Source: Bacillota bacterium
GTDB lineage: Bacteria > Bacillota > Limnochordia > Darwinibacteriales > Darwinibacteriaceae
Length of the DNA stretch: 49,599 nt
Reading direction: 5' to 3'
Assembly (NCBI GenBank): GCA_029776155.1
Contig: JAKOTU010000031.1
Coordinates: 1 to 49,599 of the forward strand
In this document: positions 8,041 through 16,129 of the stretch, piece by piece
How the letters are laid out: every line of letters begins with the position of its first letter
How positions within the stretch are numbered: position 1 is the first letter of the stretch
Made by a program: the position numbers and the translations under genes
Notes under the pieces: model-generated
Seen by the model: the letters and a program-made list of their open reading frames with translations, nothing else
Told to the model about the DNA's origin: nothing
The model's database searches: none

Positions 8041-9040
8041 TCACCTCGTCCTCCCCTCCGCGGGCAATGATGATCTCGCCCATGTCTTCCAGGCGGCGGA
8101 TGGTGGCCACGATCTTCTGCTGCGTCTCTTCAATGTCGCGCAGGCGCACAGGCCCCATGTATTCGATATCCTCTTTGAGCATTTCAGCAGCCCGTTTGGA
8201 CATATTCTTGAAGATGCGGGCAGCCACTTCTTCACTGGCCGTTTTCAGGGCCAAAGCCAGATCCTTGGAATCCACTTCACGCAGCACTTTTTGGATAGAG
8301 CGATCGTCCAAGAGGATAATGTCCTCGAACACAAACATGCGCTTGCGAATCTCCTCCGCAAGCTCGGGCTCCTCTTCCTCCAGAGAGTCCAGGATGGTCT
8401 TTTCGGTAGCCCTGTCTACCATGTTGAGAATGTCCACGATGGATTCGATGCCGCCGGCAACTGTATAATCGTCCATGACGAAGGCAGAAAGCCGTTGTTC
8501 CAGGGTGCTTTCTATTTCCTGCAGCACTTCGGGAGTTGTACGGTCCAGCTTAGCCACCCGCCGGGCCACATCCACCTGCAGTTCAGGGCTTAAAGATGAA
8601 AGAATTAAGCCCGCCTGTTCGGGATGCAGGTAGGCCAAAATCAGGGCGATGGTCTGGGGGTGCTCATTCTGGATGAAGTTCAAAAGCTGACTGGGATCCG
8701 TTTTGCGGGCAAAATCGAAGGGACGTACAGCCAAAGAGGCTGTGAGCCTTTTGATAATCTCTTCTGCCCGCTCAGGGCCTAAAGCCTTCTCCAAAAGCTG
8801 CCTCGCGTAGTCTATGCCTCCCTGCTCCAGATACTCCCGGGCCATGACCAGCTCGTGGAACTCTTCCATCACCTCGTCCCTGACCTCGGGCTCCACGCGC
8901 TTAAGGCCGGCAATGGCGAGCGTGAGATCTTCGATCTCTTGTTCTTTCAGGTGTTTGAAGATGGAAGCGGAAATCTCCGGTCCCAAACTGACCAATAGCA
9001 CCGCGGCCTTTTCTTTGCCGCTCATTCTACGCGCCCTCAT
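8033..9040 (-). CDS. fliG: Flagellar motor switch protein FliG
   Basis: Rotor protein of the C-ring, mounted on FliF; its C-terminal charged ridge contacts MotA. 335 aa, normal length. Middle domain EHPQTIALILAYLHPEQA (the EHPQ motif that binds FliM) and C-terminal domain with MFVFEDIILLDDRSIQKVLR and the charged helix around DLALALKTASEEV are clear. The ATG at 9040 follows AGGAGGG at 6 nt. Lies between fliF and fliH in the standard order. Confidence 0.97.
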   Translation of the reverse strand: MRARRMSGKEKAAVLLVSLGPEISASIFKHLKEQEIEDLTLAIAGLKRVEPEVRDEVMEEFHELVMAREYLEQGGIDYARQLLEKALGPERAEEIIKRLTASLAVRPFDFARKTDPSQLLNFIQNEHPQTIALILAYLHPEQAGLILSSLSPELQVDVARRVAKLDRTTPEVLQEIESTLEQRLSAFVMDDYTVAGGIESIVDILNMVDRATEKTILDSLEEEEPELAEEIRKRMFVFEDIILLDDRSIQKVLREVDSKDLALALKTASEEVAARIFKNMSKRAAEMLKEDIEYMGPVRLRDIEETQQKIVATIRRLEDMGEIIIARGGEDEVIV

Positions 9041-9051
9041 GTTCGACCCTC

Positions 9052-10575
9052 CTAGTCCTCCGCCAACCAGGTTCTTAGAATCATGGCAACTTCCTCAGGT
9101 TTCTCCCGCCCCATTTTCTGAAGCTGCTTGCGAATGTTCAAAAGCTCCTGCTCTTCAGGGGTGAGCTCCCTTTCAGGCAGCTGCGCTTCCTCTTCACCCA
9201 CCACAACATCCAAGGAGGCGGCCAACGGAGCCTCTTCAGGCACCGCTTGGCGTACCTTTAGTGCCCGGACTAGCAGCACAATGATCAGGAGCAGTACTGC
9301 TGCGCCAACCAGCCAGTAATAAAGGGGAATGGCGGGGGGCGTCTCTGGAGTCAGCTCAGGGGCAAAGGGCATCACCTCAAAGGGTACGCTGGCTACATAG
9401 ATGCTGTCACCACGGTTGAGATTCAAACCCGTGGCCCTGATCACCGACTCTTCCACCGCAGCCAGTTGGGCAGGTTCCAAATCGCCGTTAATCCACACAG
9501 AAACATCCAGGCTGGTCACTTCACCGGGCAGGGTCGTGAGCCAGGTCTCGGTGCGGTTGAGCTCATAGTTGGTCACTGCTTCATGGCGTTCCCACTCGGT
9601 AGTTCCTTCGCCTTGACCGGCAAACACATAGCCCGGAACATTGGCATCCACTCCCGGGACTCCCCCAGCGGAAGTGGTTGAGCCCCGGTAGGTTTCGTCA
9701 AAGGTCTGCACGCTGCGCACCAAACCTTCGCCCCGCTGTACGGGAGCATAGGTTTCGCTATACTGTTCCCTGCGGGAAAAGTCCAGCTCCGCATTGACCC
9801 TGCTGACCACGTTACCAAACCCGTAGATGCGCTCCAGCATGGCCACAATCCTGTTTTCCAGCTGCTGCTCATAGCGCCACTTCATTTCGAAGCGGTCCGC
9901 CACTTGCCCCAACTCTCCAAAATCGGGGGAGTTGAGGACAGTTCCCTTGGAGTCCACTATGGTCACATTCTCTGGGGTTAGGCCCTCCACACTGCTGGCC
10001 ACCAAATTGGCGATGGCCCGCACTTGGTTGCGGGAGAGCTGGGCCCCCGGTTTCAGCTGGAGCAGTACCGATGCGCTGGCGGGCTGGCTCTCCTGTACGA
10101 ACAGGGAGCGCTGGGGCAGCACTATATGGACCCTAGCGTCCGCGATTTCGTTGATCTGCCGGATGGTGCGGGTGAGCTCCCCTTGGAGCGCCCACTGGAA
10201 ACGGAGCTGACGATCGGCTTCAGTTTCGCCCAGCCGGGTGGTGTTGAATATTTCAAAGCCCACCACACCTCCAGTGGGCACCCCTGATGTGGCCAGCGCG
10301 ATGCGCGTCTCAAATACGGCCTCTTCTGGAACCAGCACAGTCGTGCCCCCTGCGGTGAGCTGGTAGGAGATACCCCTTTCCTGGAGAGCGGCCACAACCG
10401 CGCCCGCATCTTCGGGGCTCAAACCTGAAAAGAGCACCTGGTAATTGGGGCGCGAAAGCAGCGCCAAGAGCACTAGGGATAGAAAAACACCCAGGACGAA
10501 CACGCCTACGCCAATTTGCATTGGACGCGACAGTTTGCCCCAGGTTTGCTTAATTGACTCCAGAACGTTGTTCAT
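9052..10575 (-). CDS. fliF: Flagellar MS-ring protein FliF
   Basis: Membrane ring that houses the export gate and carries FliG. 507 aa, near family size. A first transmembrane helix (about 20-42, MQIGVGVFVLGVFLSLVLLA) is followed by the YscJ/FliF ring-building motifs (LSPEDAGAVVAALQERGI, LGETEADRQLRFQWALQGEL, ARVHIVLPQ). A Gly/Thr/Val-rich periplasmic-type loop (about 280-330) precedes a second helix (YYWLVGAAVLLLIIVLLVRAL, about 428-448). The short cytoplasmic tail that binds FliG ends in LRTWLAED. The ATG at 10575 is 16 bp after fliE. Confidence 0.97.
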   Translation of the reverse strand: MNNVLESIKQTWGKLSRPMQIGVGVFVLGVFLSLVLLALLSRPNYQVLFSGLSPEDAGAVVAALQERGISYQLTAGGTTVLVPEEAVFETRIALATSGVPTGGVVGFEIFNTTRLGETEADRQLRFQWALQGELTRTIRQINEIADARVHIVLPQRSLFVQESQPASASVLLQLKPGAQLSRNQVRAIANLVASSVEGLTPENVTIVDSKGTVLNSPDFGELGQVADRFEMKWRYEQQLENRIVAMLERIYGFGNVVSRVNAELDFSRREQYSETYAPVQRGEGLVRSVQTFDETYRGSTTSAGGVPGVDANVPGYVFAGQGEGTTEWERHEAVTNYELNRTETWLTTLPGEVTSLDVSVWINGDLEPAQLAAVEESVIRATGLNLNRGDSIYVASVPFEVMPFAPELTPETPPAIPLYYWLVGAAVLLLIIVLLVRALKVRQAVPEEAPLAASLDVVVGEEEAQLPERELTPEEQELLNIRKQLQKMGREKPEEVAMILRTWLAED

Positions 10576-10591
10576 AGAACACCCACCCTAG

Positions 10592-10879
10592 CTAAACTTG
10601 CATGCGCATGATTTCTTGATATGCTTCGATGAGTTTGGTACGAATAGCCATCGTTAGCTGAAGGGCTAAGTTTGCTTTTTCGGCCACAATCATGGCATCA
10701 TGGAACTCTATTTCCCCCGTAAGCAGCTTGTTCAAAGCCACATCGCTTTGCTGCTGCAGCTGATTGACTTCCTGGAGGGCATCTTGCAGGTAGTCTTGGA
10801 AATTCTTCGCCGGCTCTTGCCGCGGCTGCAGTTTGTTTACGTTTAGACTCTGGGGCAGGCTGCCAAACTGAACCCTCAT
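10592..10879 (-). CDS. fliE: Flagellar hook-basal body protein FliE
   Basis: Small adapter (95 aa) joining the MS ring to the rod. The signature is NFQDYLQDALQEVNQLQQQSD followed by FHDAMIVAEKANLALQLTM and TKLIEAYQEIMRMQV, diagnostic of FliE. The ATG at 10879 is chosen because AGGGAAGGTG lies 6 nt upstream; a GTG three codons earlier is inside that ribosome site. Between flgC and fliF, as in Bacillus. Confidence 0.93.
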   Translation of the reverse strand: MRVQFGSLPQSLNVNKLQPRQEPAKNFQDYLQDALQEVNQLQQQSDVALNKLLTGEIEFHDAMIVAEKANLALQLTMAIRTKLIEAYQEIMRMQV

Positions 10880-10893
10880 GGAAAACACCTTCC

Positions 10894-11328
10894 CTAACGA
10901 CCAATCTCCAAGGCCCGCATGGCCATGGATTTGGCAGAATTTAGGGCCACAATATTGGCTTCATAAGCCCGTGTGGCTGTGATCAAGTCGACCATTTCTG
11001 TGACTACATTGACATTGGGCATGTCCACATAACCGTCAGCATCGGCATCAGGGTGCTGGGGATCATAGACCCGGCGCGGTGGTGTTGGATCGCTGATCAC
11101 GCCCACTACCTGCACTCCGCCCCCTGAAAAGGAGGACCTTGGTGCCGCGCCCCGCTGCATGGCCTGATCCAAAATGGGAGCAAACACCGGTACCTGCCGG
11201 CGGTAAGGACCGCCTTCCGGGGTGCGCGTTGTGTTGGCGTTGGCCAGGTTACTGGCGATGGTGTCCATGCGCAGCCGTTCTGCAGTTAGACCAGAGGCGG
11301 CGATCCGAAAGACTTTAAACACGCTCAT
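10894..11328 (-). CDS. flgC: Flagellar basal-body rod protein FlgC
   Basis: Proximal rod subunit, 144 aa. N-terminal rod signature (ASGLTAERLRMDTIASNLANANTT) and the C-terminal helix (NVVTEMVDLITATRAYEANI) match FlgC. The ATG (11328) follows AGGAGGTAGG, and the gene starts only 3 bp after flgB ends. Confidence 0.96.
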   Translation of the reverse strand: MSVFKVFRIAASGLTAERLRMDTIASNLANANTTRTPEGGPYRRQVPVFAPILDQAMQRGAAPRSSFSGGGVQVVGVISDPTPPRRVYDPQHPDADADGYVDMPNVNVVTEMVDLITATRAYEANIVALNSAKSMAMRALEIGR

Positions 11329-11331
11329 GAC

Positions 11332-11733
11332 CTACCTCCTCCCTTCTCCGATTACTGACCTGAGTTGGCTGAGCTTGCGGCTCACCGCATCGATCAAAGA
11401 CTCATAGTAGAGCTGGTTCTCCAAAAGCAAAACCCGTTCCCGGTCAACATCCACGTTGTTGCCATCGGTCCGCATGGTGGTCGTGGTATCCTGCACCACG
11501 GAAAAGGCTGCGTCCATGCGGCTTGACGTTAAACCAGGCAGGTGCCGGCCGTGGGTTCTGCGCAGCGAAGGGCCATGGGCCTTGGCCAGCTCCAGGCTGA
11601 ACGACGGGTTGTCCACCACATCGGAACGCTTAAAACCTGGAGTGTTGAAGTTGGCTAAGTTGTTGCTGAGCACAGTCTGGCGCAGGCTCGCTTTGCTTAG
11701 CCCCAAACTCAATCTGTCCACCAATCGAAACAC
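11332..11733 (-). CDS. flgB: Flagellar basal-body rod protein FlgB
   Basis: Proximal rod subunit and first gene of the flagellar operon. The rod motif SLRQTVLSNNLANFNTPGFKR and the C-terminal stretch NNVDVDRERVLLLENQLYYES are typical. The GTG at 11733 is chosen: GAGGAGG lies 8 nt upstream and the protein then has normal length (133 aa). The 204 bp upstream to hslU hold a terminator for the previous operon. An inverted repeat (TGACAGG at 11764-11770, CCTGTCA at 11808-11814) lies in the leader. I could not identify a convincing sigma-A or sigma-D promoter there. Confidence 0.94.
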   Translation of the reverse strand: MFRLVDRLSLGLSKASLRQTVLSNNLANFNTPGFKRSDVVDNPSFSLELAKAHGPSLRRTHGRHLPGLTSSRMDAAFSVVQDTTTTMRTDGNNVDVDRERVLLLENQLYYESLIDAVSRKLSQLRSVIGEGRR

Positions 11734-11835
11734 CAGGGCTCCCTCCTCGCCTCGGTCCCTTGTTGACAGGGTTTTCCCGCGCATACTTCGCTAAGATACC
11801 GGAAAGTCCTGTCATCAAAAACTTAACGCAAGCAC

Positions 11836-11863
11836 AAAAAGGGGAGTTGTGTACCCTCTCCCC
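11836..11863 (-). terminator. Intrinsic terminator after hslU
   Basis: GGGGAG/CTCCCC stem (11841-11846 with 11858-11863) followed on the minus strand by a U-run (11836-11840). It sits about 75 bp after the hslU stop and ends the topA-hslU operon before the flagellar operon starts. Confidence 0.75.
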
Positions 11864-11937
11864 CCATCTGTGCAAGGAATTCGGCACAATCCTGCAAAAT
11901 CCTACTTGCAGTGGAGATTCTTTCCTGAAAGAAAAGA

Positions 11938-13317
11938 TTAAAGAATGTAGCGGGTTAGGTCGCGGTCTTGGACTAGATCGCCCAACTTGCCCCTGACGAA
12001 CTGGGCATCTACCACCACTTTTTCACCCCTCGGCGGTGCAAAACTCACATCTTCCAGCAGCCGCTCCAAAATGGTGTGCAGCCGGCGCGCCCCGATGTTC
12101 TCTGCGGTGCGGTTTACTTCCTCGGCAATCTTGGCGATCTCCATTACCCCGTCCGGGGTGAATTCCAGGATTACCCCCTCGGTGCCCAGGAGGGCGGCAT
12201 ATTGCTTGGTCAGGGAGTTGGTTGGTTCGGTGAGAATGCGGGCAAAGTCCTCGGCACGCAAACTAGATAAAGTGACCCGGATGGGAAAGCGCCCCTGCAG
12301 TTCGGGGATGAGATCCGCAGGCTGGGAAATGTGGAAGGCGCCTGCGGCGATAAACAAGATGAAATCGGTGCGGACGGGACCGGCCTTGGTAATTACGGTG
12401 CAGCCCTCAACAATGGGCAGAATATCCCGCTGCACGCCTTCCCGAGACACATCTGGTCCGCCGCCGTGGCCGCCCCCGGCAATCTTGTCGATTTCATCAA
12501 TGAACACGATCCCCGACTCCTCAGCAAGCTGTACCGCTTCGGCCATCACCGCGTCCATATCCAAAAGCTTGGTGGCTTCTTCCTGAAGCAGCACCCCCCT
12601 TGCTTCCCGCACGGTCATGGTGCGCTTTTGGGTCTTCTTGGGCAAAAGGTCACCCAGCATCTCCCGGAAACTGGCCCCCAGGTCATCCAGGCCCGAACCG
12701 GGCATCTCCCAGAGGAAGGAAGGTGATTTTTCTACTACCACTTCCACCAGCTCATCTTCCAGCTCCCCCAGCCTGAGCAGCTCCCGCACCCTCCGGCGCT
12801 CCTTTTTGATCCTTTCATCATCCTCCGTGGACTGCCTACTTGGCGGGGTCTGCTGGGTCAGTCCCCAAAAAATGTCCATGGGGTTCAGTTTGGGAGCAGC
12901 CGCAGGACTGGGCACCAACAGCTCAACCAAGCGTTCTTCCGCCAACACTCTGGCCCGGTCCTCCACCTCTGCCATCCTCTTTTCTTTGACCATGCGGATA
13001 GCCACATCAACCAGTTCCCGGATGATGGATTCCACATCGCGACCCACGTAGCCAACTTCAGTAAACTTGGTGGCTTCCACCTTCACAAAAGGGGCTCCGG
13101 CCAGGCGGGCCAAGCGCCTAGCGATTTCCGTCTTGCCCACCCCCGTGGGGCCCATCATCAAGATGTTCTTGGGCAGGATCTCCTCCCTCACTTCCGGGGC
13201 CAGCTGCCTGCGGCGATAGCGGTTGCGCAGGGCGATGGCCACGGCCCGCTTGGCTTCCTCCTGCCCGATAATGTAGCGATCCAGCTCCGCAACTATTTCC
13301 TGCGGTGTGAGATCCAT
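11938..13317 (-). CDS. hslU: ATP-dependent protease ATPase subunit HslU (ClpY)
   Basis: AAA+ unfoldase that feeds substrates into the HslV peptidase. 459 aa, normal length. The opening [16 protein letters not shown] is family-specific. Walker A GPTGVGKT (56-63), pore loop GYVGRDVES, Walker [11 protein letters not shown], and the C-terminal tail LTRYIL, which docks into HslV to activate it, are all present. An I-domain region (about 110-230) is also visible. The ATG (13317) follows GGGGTGGGG and lies 14 bp after hslV. Bacillus has codY next, but it is absent here. Confidence 0.97.
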   Translation of the reverse strand: MDLTPQEIVAELDRYIIGQEEAKRAVAIALRNRYRRRQLAPEVREEILPKNILMMGPTGVGKTEIARRLARLAGAPFVKVEATKFTEVGYVGRDVESIIRELVDVAIRMVKEKRMAEVEDRARVLAEERLVELLVPSPAAAPKLNPMDIFWGLTQQTPPSRQSTEDDERIKKERRRVRELLRLGELEDELVEVVVEKSPSFLWEMPGSGLDDLGASFREMLGDLLPKKTQKRTMTVREARGVLLQEEATKLLDMDAVMAEAVQLAEESGIVFIDEIDKIAGGGHGGGPDVSREGVQRDILPIVEGCTVITKAGPVRTDFILFIAAGAFHISQPADLIPELQGRFPIRVTLSSLRAEDFARILTEPTNSLTKQYAALLGTEGVILEFTPDGVMEIAKIAEEVNRTAENIGARRLHTILERLLEDVSFAPPRGEKVVVDAQFVRGKLGDLVQDRDLTRYIL

Positions 13318-13331
13318 ATCCCCACCCCTTC

Positions 13332-13877
13332 CTATTCCTTACCGTTGAGCTCCACAACGGAAATCCTGTTGTTGGTAAAAACGCAGATATCCGCGGTAAT
13401 GCGCAGCGCCTCCAAGGCGATCTCTTTGGCGGAGAGCTGCGTGTGCTTGAGCAGAGCCAGCCCAGCGGCCATGGCGTAGGGTCCCCCAGAGCCGATGGCG
13501 ATCACCCCGTCATCGGGCTCGATAATATCGCCGCTGCCCGCGATCAGCAAGGTGAGCTGCCGGTCGGCCACCAACAGCTGGGCCTCCAAACGGCGCAGAT
13601 AACGGTCGGAACGCCATTCTTTTCCCATTTCCACGGCAGCTCGTAGAAGTTGGTTGGAGTGGTCTTTCAGCTTCTGTTCCAGCTTTTCAAAGAGCGCCAG
13701 GGCATCGGCGGCGGCTCCCGCGAACCCGGCTAGAATCTGACCGCCGCCCAGGGTACGCACCTTGGTGGCCCCGTGCTTGATGGCTGTGCGTTCCCCCAAG
13801 GTAACCTGGCCGTCCCCAGCCAGGACCACTTGGTCCTCGCGGCGCACGGCAATGATCGTTGTGGACCTGATGTTCAT
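13332..13877 (-). CDS. hslV: ATP-dependent protease peptidase subunit HslV (ClpQ)
   Basis: Proteasome beta-like threonine peptidase, partner of HslU. 181 aa. Core motifs [20 protein letters not shown] and [20 protein letters not shown] are diagnostic. The catalytic Thr-Thr pair is at residues 6-7 ([10 protein letters not shown]), not directly after Met as in E. coli HslV; a short N-terminal extension like this also occurs in Bacillus ClpQ. Activity then requires removal of five residues or use of another nucleophile. GGAGGGAACAG precedes the ATG at 13877. Confidence 0.96.
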   Translation of the reverse strand: MNIRSTTIIAVRREDQVVLAGDGQVTLGERTAIKHGATKVRTLGGGQILAGFAGAAADALALFEKLEQKLKDHSNQLLRAAVEMGKEWRSDRYLRRLEAQLLVADRQLTLLIAGSGDIIEPDDGVIAIGSGGPYAMAAGLALLKHTQLSAKEIALEALRITADICVFTNNRISVVELNGKE

Positions 13878-13901
13878 TGCTGTTCCCTCCGTCTAACGGG
13901 G

Positions 13902-14807
13902 CTAAGCCCGGGGATGAGCTCGATTATAAACAGACTTCAGATGACTGCGGGTCACCTTAGTATAGATCTGAGTTGTGGAAAGGCTGGAATGGCCCAAAAG
14001 CTCCTGAATGGAACGGAGATCAGCCCCGTTGTCCAGAAGATGGGTAGCAAAGGTGTGCCGGAAGGTATGGGGTGTAATCCTTTTGTGTACGGCCAAAAGC
14101 TTGCAGCATTCTTCCAGCACATACTGGACCCCCCGAGGGGTAATCCTCTCCCCCGCGGCATTCAAAAAGAGGGCAGGATTCTCCTTGTTCTGCAGGAGCT
14201 GCCCGCGGTAGTTCTGGCAATAGTTATGCACACAGGCCATGGCGTATTCGCCCACGGGGACGATGCGTTCCTTGCGCCCCTTGCCCAGGACCCGCACATA
14301 GTGATTGGTTGGATCCACATCAGCTACATCGAGCCCCACCAGTTCCGCCAGCCTGATCCCGGTGGCATAGAGGAGCTCGAAAATGGCCCGATTGCGGGCC
14401 TGGAGCGCCTCGGTACGCCCGGGCATCCTGCCTTCTAAGAAGCTGCGGATCTCCTCCATGGTCATGATTTCGGGAACAGTCTTGGCTTGCTTGGGAGTCC
14501 CCACCGAGAGGGCGAAATCCCGCGCGACGCGGCCGTGGGCGAACAAGAAACGGCTGAATCCCCGAATACTGGCCAAGCGCCTGGCCACACTGGAGCGGGA
14601 GTAGCCTGCTCTAGTCAAGAAGGCCAGATAGTCCCGAACCAGGTACTTGTCCACTTCCTGTACCGTGGGAGGCCTGTCCAAAAGCTCTAGCTGTTCAAAG
14701 GCGAAAGCTAAGAAATGGGTCAGATCCCGTTCGTAGGCTTCCACGGTAGCCGGGGATAGATTGCGCTGCACCAGCAGGTAATCCAGGTATTCTTTCAGTT
14801 CCTCCAC
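13902..14807 (-). CDS. xerC: Tyrosine recombinase XerC (CodV)
   Basis: Site-specific recombinase that resolves chromosome dimers at dif. 301 aa with an N-terminal SAM-like DNA-binding domain and the full catalytic set: Arg152 (ATGIRLAEL), Lys176 (GKGRKER), His247/Arg250 (HTFRHTFATHLL), His273 (LGHSSLSTTQIY) and Tyr282. GTG start at 14807, 5 nt after GGAGGAG, overlapping the end of trmFO by 13 bp. The topA-trmFO-xerC-hslV order matches Bacillus, which argues for XerC rather than a phage integrase. Confidence 0.95.
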   Translation of the reverse strand: MEELKEYLDYLLVQRNLSPATVEAYERDLTHFLAFAFEQLELLDRPPTVQEVDKYLVRDYLAFLTRAGYSRSSVARRLASIRGFSRFLFAHGRVARDFALSVGTPKQAKTVPEIMTMEEIRSFLEGRMPGRTEALQARNRAIFELLYATGIRLAELVGLDVADVDPTNHYVRVLGKGRKERIVPVGEYAMACVHNYCQNYRGQLLQNKENPALFLNAAGERITPRGVQYVLEECCKLLAVHKRITPHTFRHTFATHLLDNGADLRSIQELLGHSSLSTTQIYTKVTRSHLKSVYNRAHPRA

Positions 14808-16129
14808 GTAGACTCCTCCTCAACTCCCTGCCAGAACTCCGCCAAAACGCGCAGTGCCCGCTGGGTGTAAGCCAGCTTGCGTTCCTGCTTGCTCCGTACA
14901 GGAGGATCCAGGGGAGGCAGGATGCCGAAATTGGCGTTCATGGGCTGGAAATGCTCGGGATCCGCAGTGGATACATAATGGGCCAGGCTGCCCAACATGC
15001 TCTCCCGGGGCAGCACCAAAGGCTCCTGCCCTTGGGCCAGGCGGGCTGCATTCACTCCGGCCAAAAGCCCAGAAGCGGTGCTTTCCACATAGCCTTCCAC
15101 ACCAGTGACCTGCCCAGCCAGAAAGAGGCGGCCTTCTTCCCTAAACTGGAAACCCGCCGTCAGCACTCGGGGGGAATTGATGAAAGTATTGCGGTGCATT
15201 ACCCCGTAGCGCACAAACTCCGCTTCCTGCAGGGCAGGAATCATGCGGAAAACCCTCTTTTGCTCTCCCCATTTGAGACGGGTCTGACAGCCCACCAGGT
15301 TGAACAGGGTGGCCTCGGTGTTTTCCCTGCGGAGCTGGAGCACCGCGTAGGGCCGGCGCCCCTCCTGGTCCACAAGCCCAACTGGCCGGAAGGGACCGTA
15401 ACGTAAGGCGTCTTGCCCCCGTTTGGCGATCACTTCCACTGGCAGGCAGCCTTCAAACACGGGAAACCCTTCTGGATCCACCTCGTGCTCATGGAGGGGC
15501 GCCACCTCCGCGGTGACCAGGGCATTCCAGAAGGCCAGGTATTCTTCCTTAGTCAAGGGGCAGTTGAAGTAATCAGGGCTGCCCTTCCCGTAGCGGGCAC
15601 CCCAAAAGCCCAGGTCATAGCGTACCGTCTCCCCCAGAACAATGGGGGCAGCAGCATCGTAAAAATGGAGGTTCTCTGCCTTAGTTATCCGCTGCAGCGT
15701 GCTGCTCAGGGCGGGGCTGGTAAGGGGGCCAGTGGCGATTACCACGATGCCCTCGGGGATCGTCCGGCATTCCTCCCGAACCACCTCGATCCGCGGATGG
15801 CTGGTAACCCGGCAGGTTACCTCCTGGGCGAAACGCTCCCGGTCCACGGCCAAGGCACCGCCCGCGGGCACCTGGGTTCTGCGGGCAGCCTCCAGGATAA
15901 GGGAACCCATCAATTCCAGCTCCCTCTTGAGCAGACCGCCCGCAGTAGTTTCCAGGGCGGACCCTAAAGAGTTGGAGCAGACGAGCTCCGCCAGATCACC
16001 CGTGTGGTGAGCCGGGGTCATCACCTGGGGCCGCATTTCGTACAAACGCACGGCAAGCCCCCGCTGAGCCACCTGCCAGGCCGCTTCACTACCGGCTAGA
16101 CCACCGCCGATCACGGTTACCACCGTCAT
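14795..16129 (-). CDS. trmFO: tRNA (uracil-54-C5) methyltransferase, folate-dependent, TrmFO
   Basis: Flavoprotein making ribothymidine at position 54 of tRNA, using methylene-tetrahydrofolate as carbon donor. 444 aa. N-terminal FAD-binding motif VIGGGLAGSEAAWQ followed by YEMRP is characteristic. Further GidA-like motifs are LVCSNSLGSALETTAGGLLK, AGQVTGVEGYVESTASGLLA and PMNANFGILP. The start overlaps the topA stop by one base (TGATG), after GGGAGGTG. Confidence 0.97.
   Translation of the reverse strand: MTVVTVIGGGLAGSEAAWQVAQRGLAVRLYEMRPQVMTPAHHTGDLAELVCSNSLGSALETTAGGLLKRELELMGSLILEAARRTQVPAGGALAVDRERFAQEVTCRVTSHPRIEVVREECRTIPEGIVVIATGPLTSPALSSTLQRITKAENLHFYDAAAPIVLGETVRYDLGFWGARYGKGSPDYFNCPLTKEEYLAFWNALVTAEVAPLHEHEVDPEGFPVFEGCLPVEVIAKRGQDALRYGPFRPVGLVDQEGRRPYAVLQLRRENTEATLFNLVGCQTRLKWGEQKRVFRMIPALQEAEFVRYGVMHRNTFINSPRVLTAGFQFREEGRLFLAGQVTGVEGYVESTASGLLAGVNAARLAQGQEPLVLPRESMLGSLAHYVSTADPEHFQPMNANFGILPPLDPPVRSKQERKLAYTQRALRVLAEFWQGVEEESTWRN

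Noticed and set aside
7787..8593. Plus-strand open frame of 268 codons opposite fliG and fliH
   Set aside because: Antisense to two well-supported genes and lacks a ribosome site or homology I can recognise.
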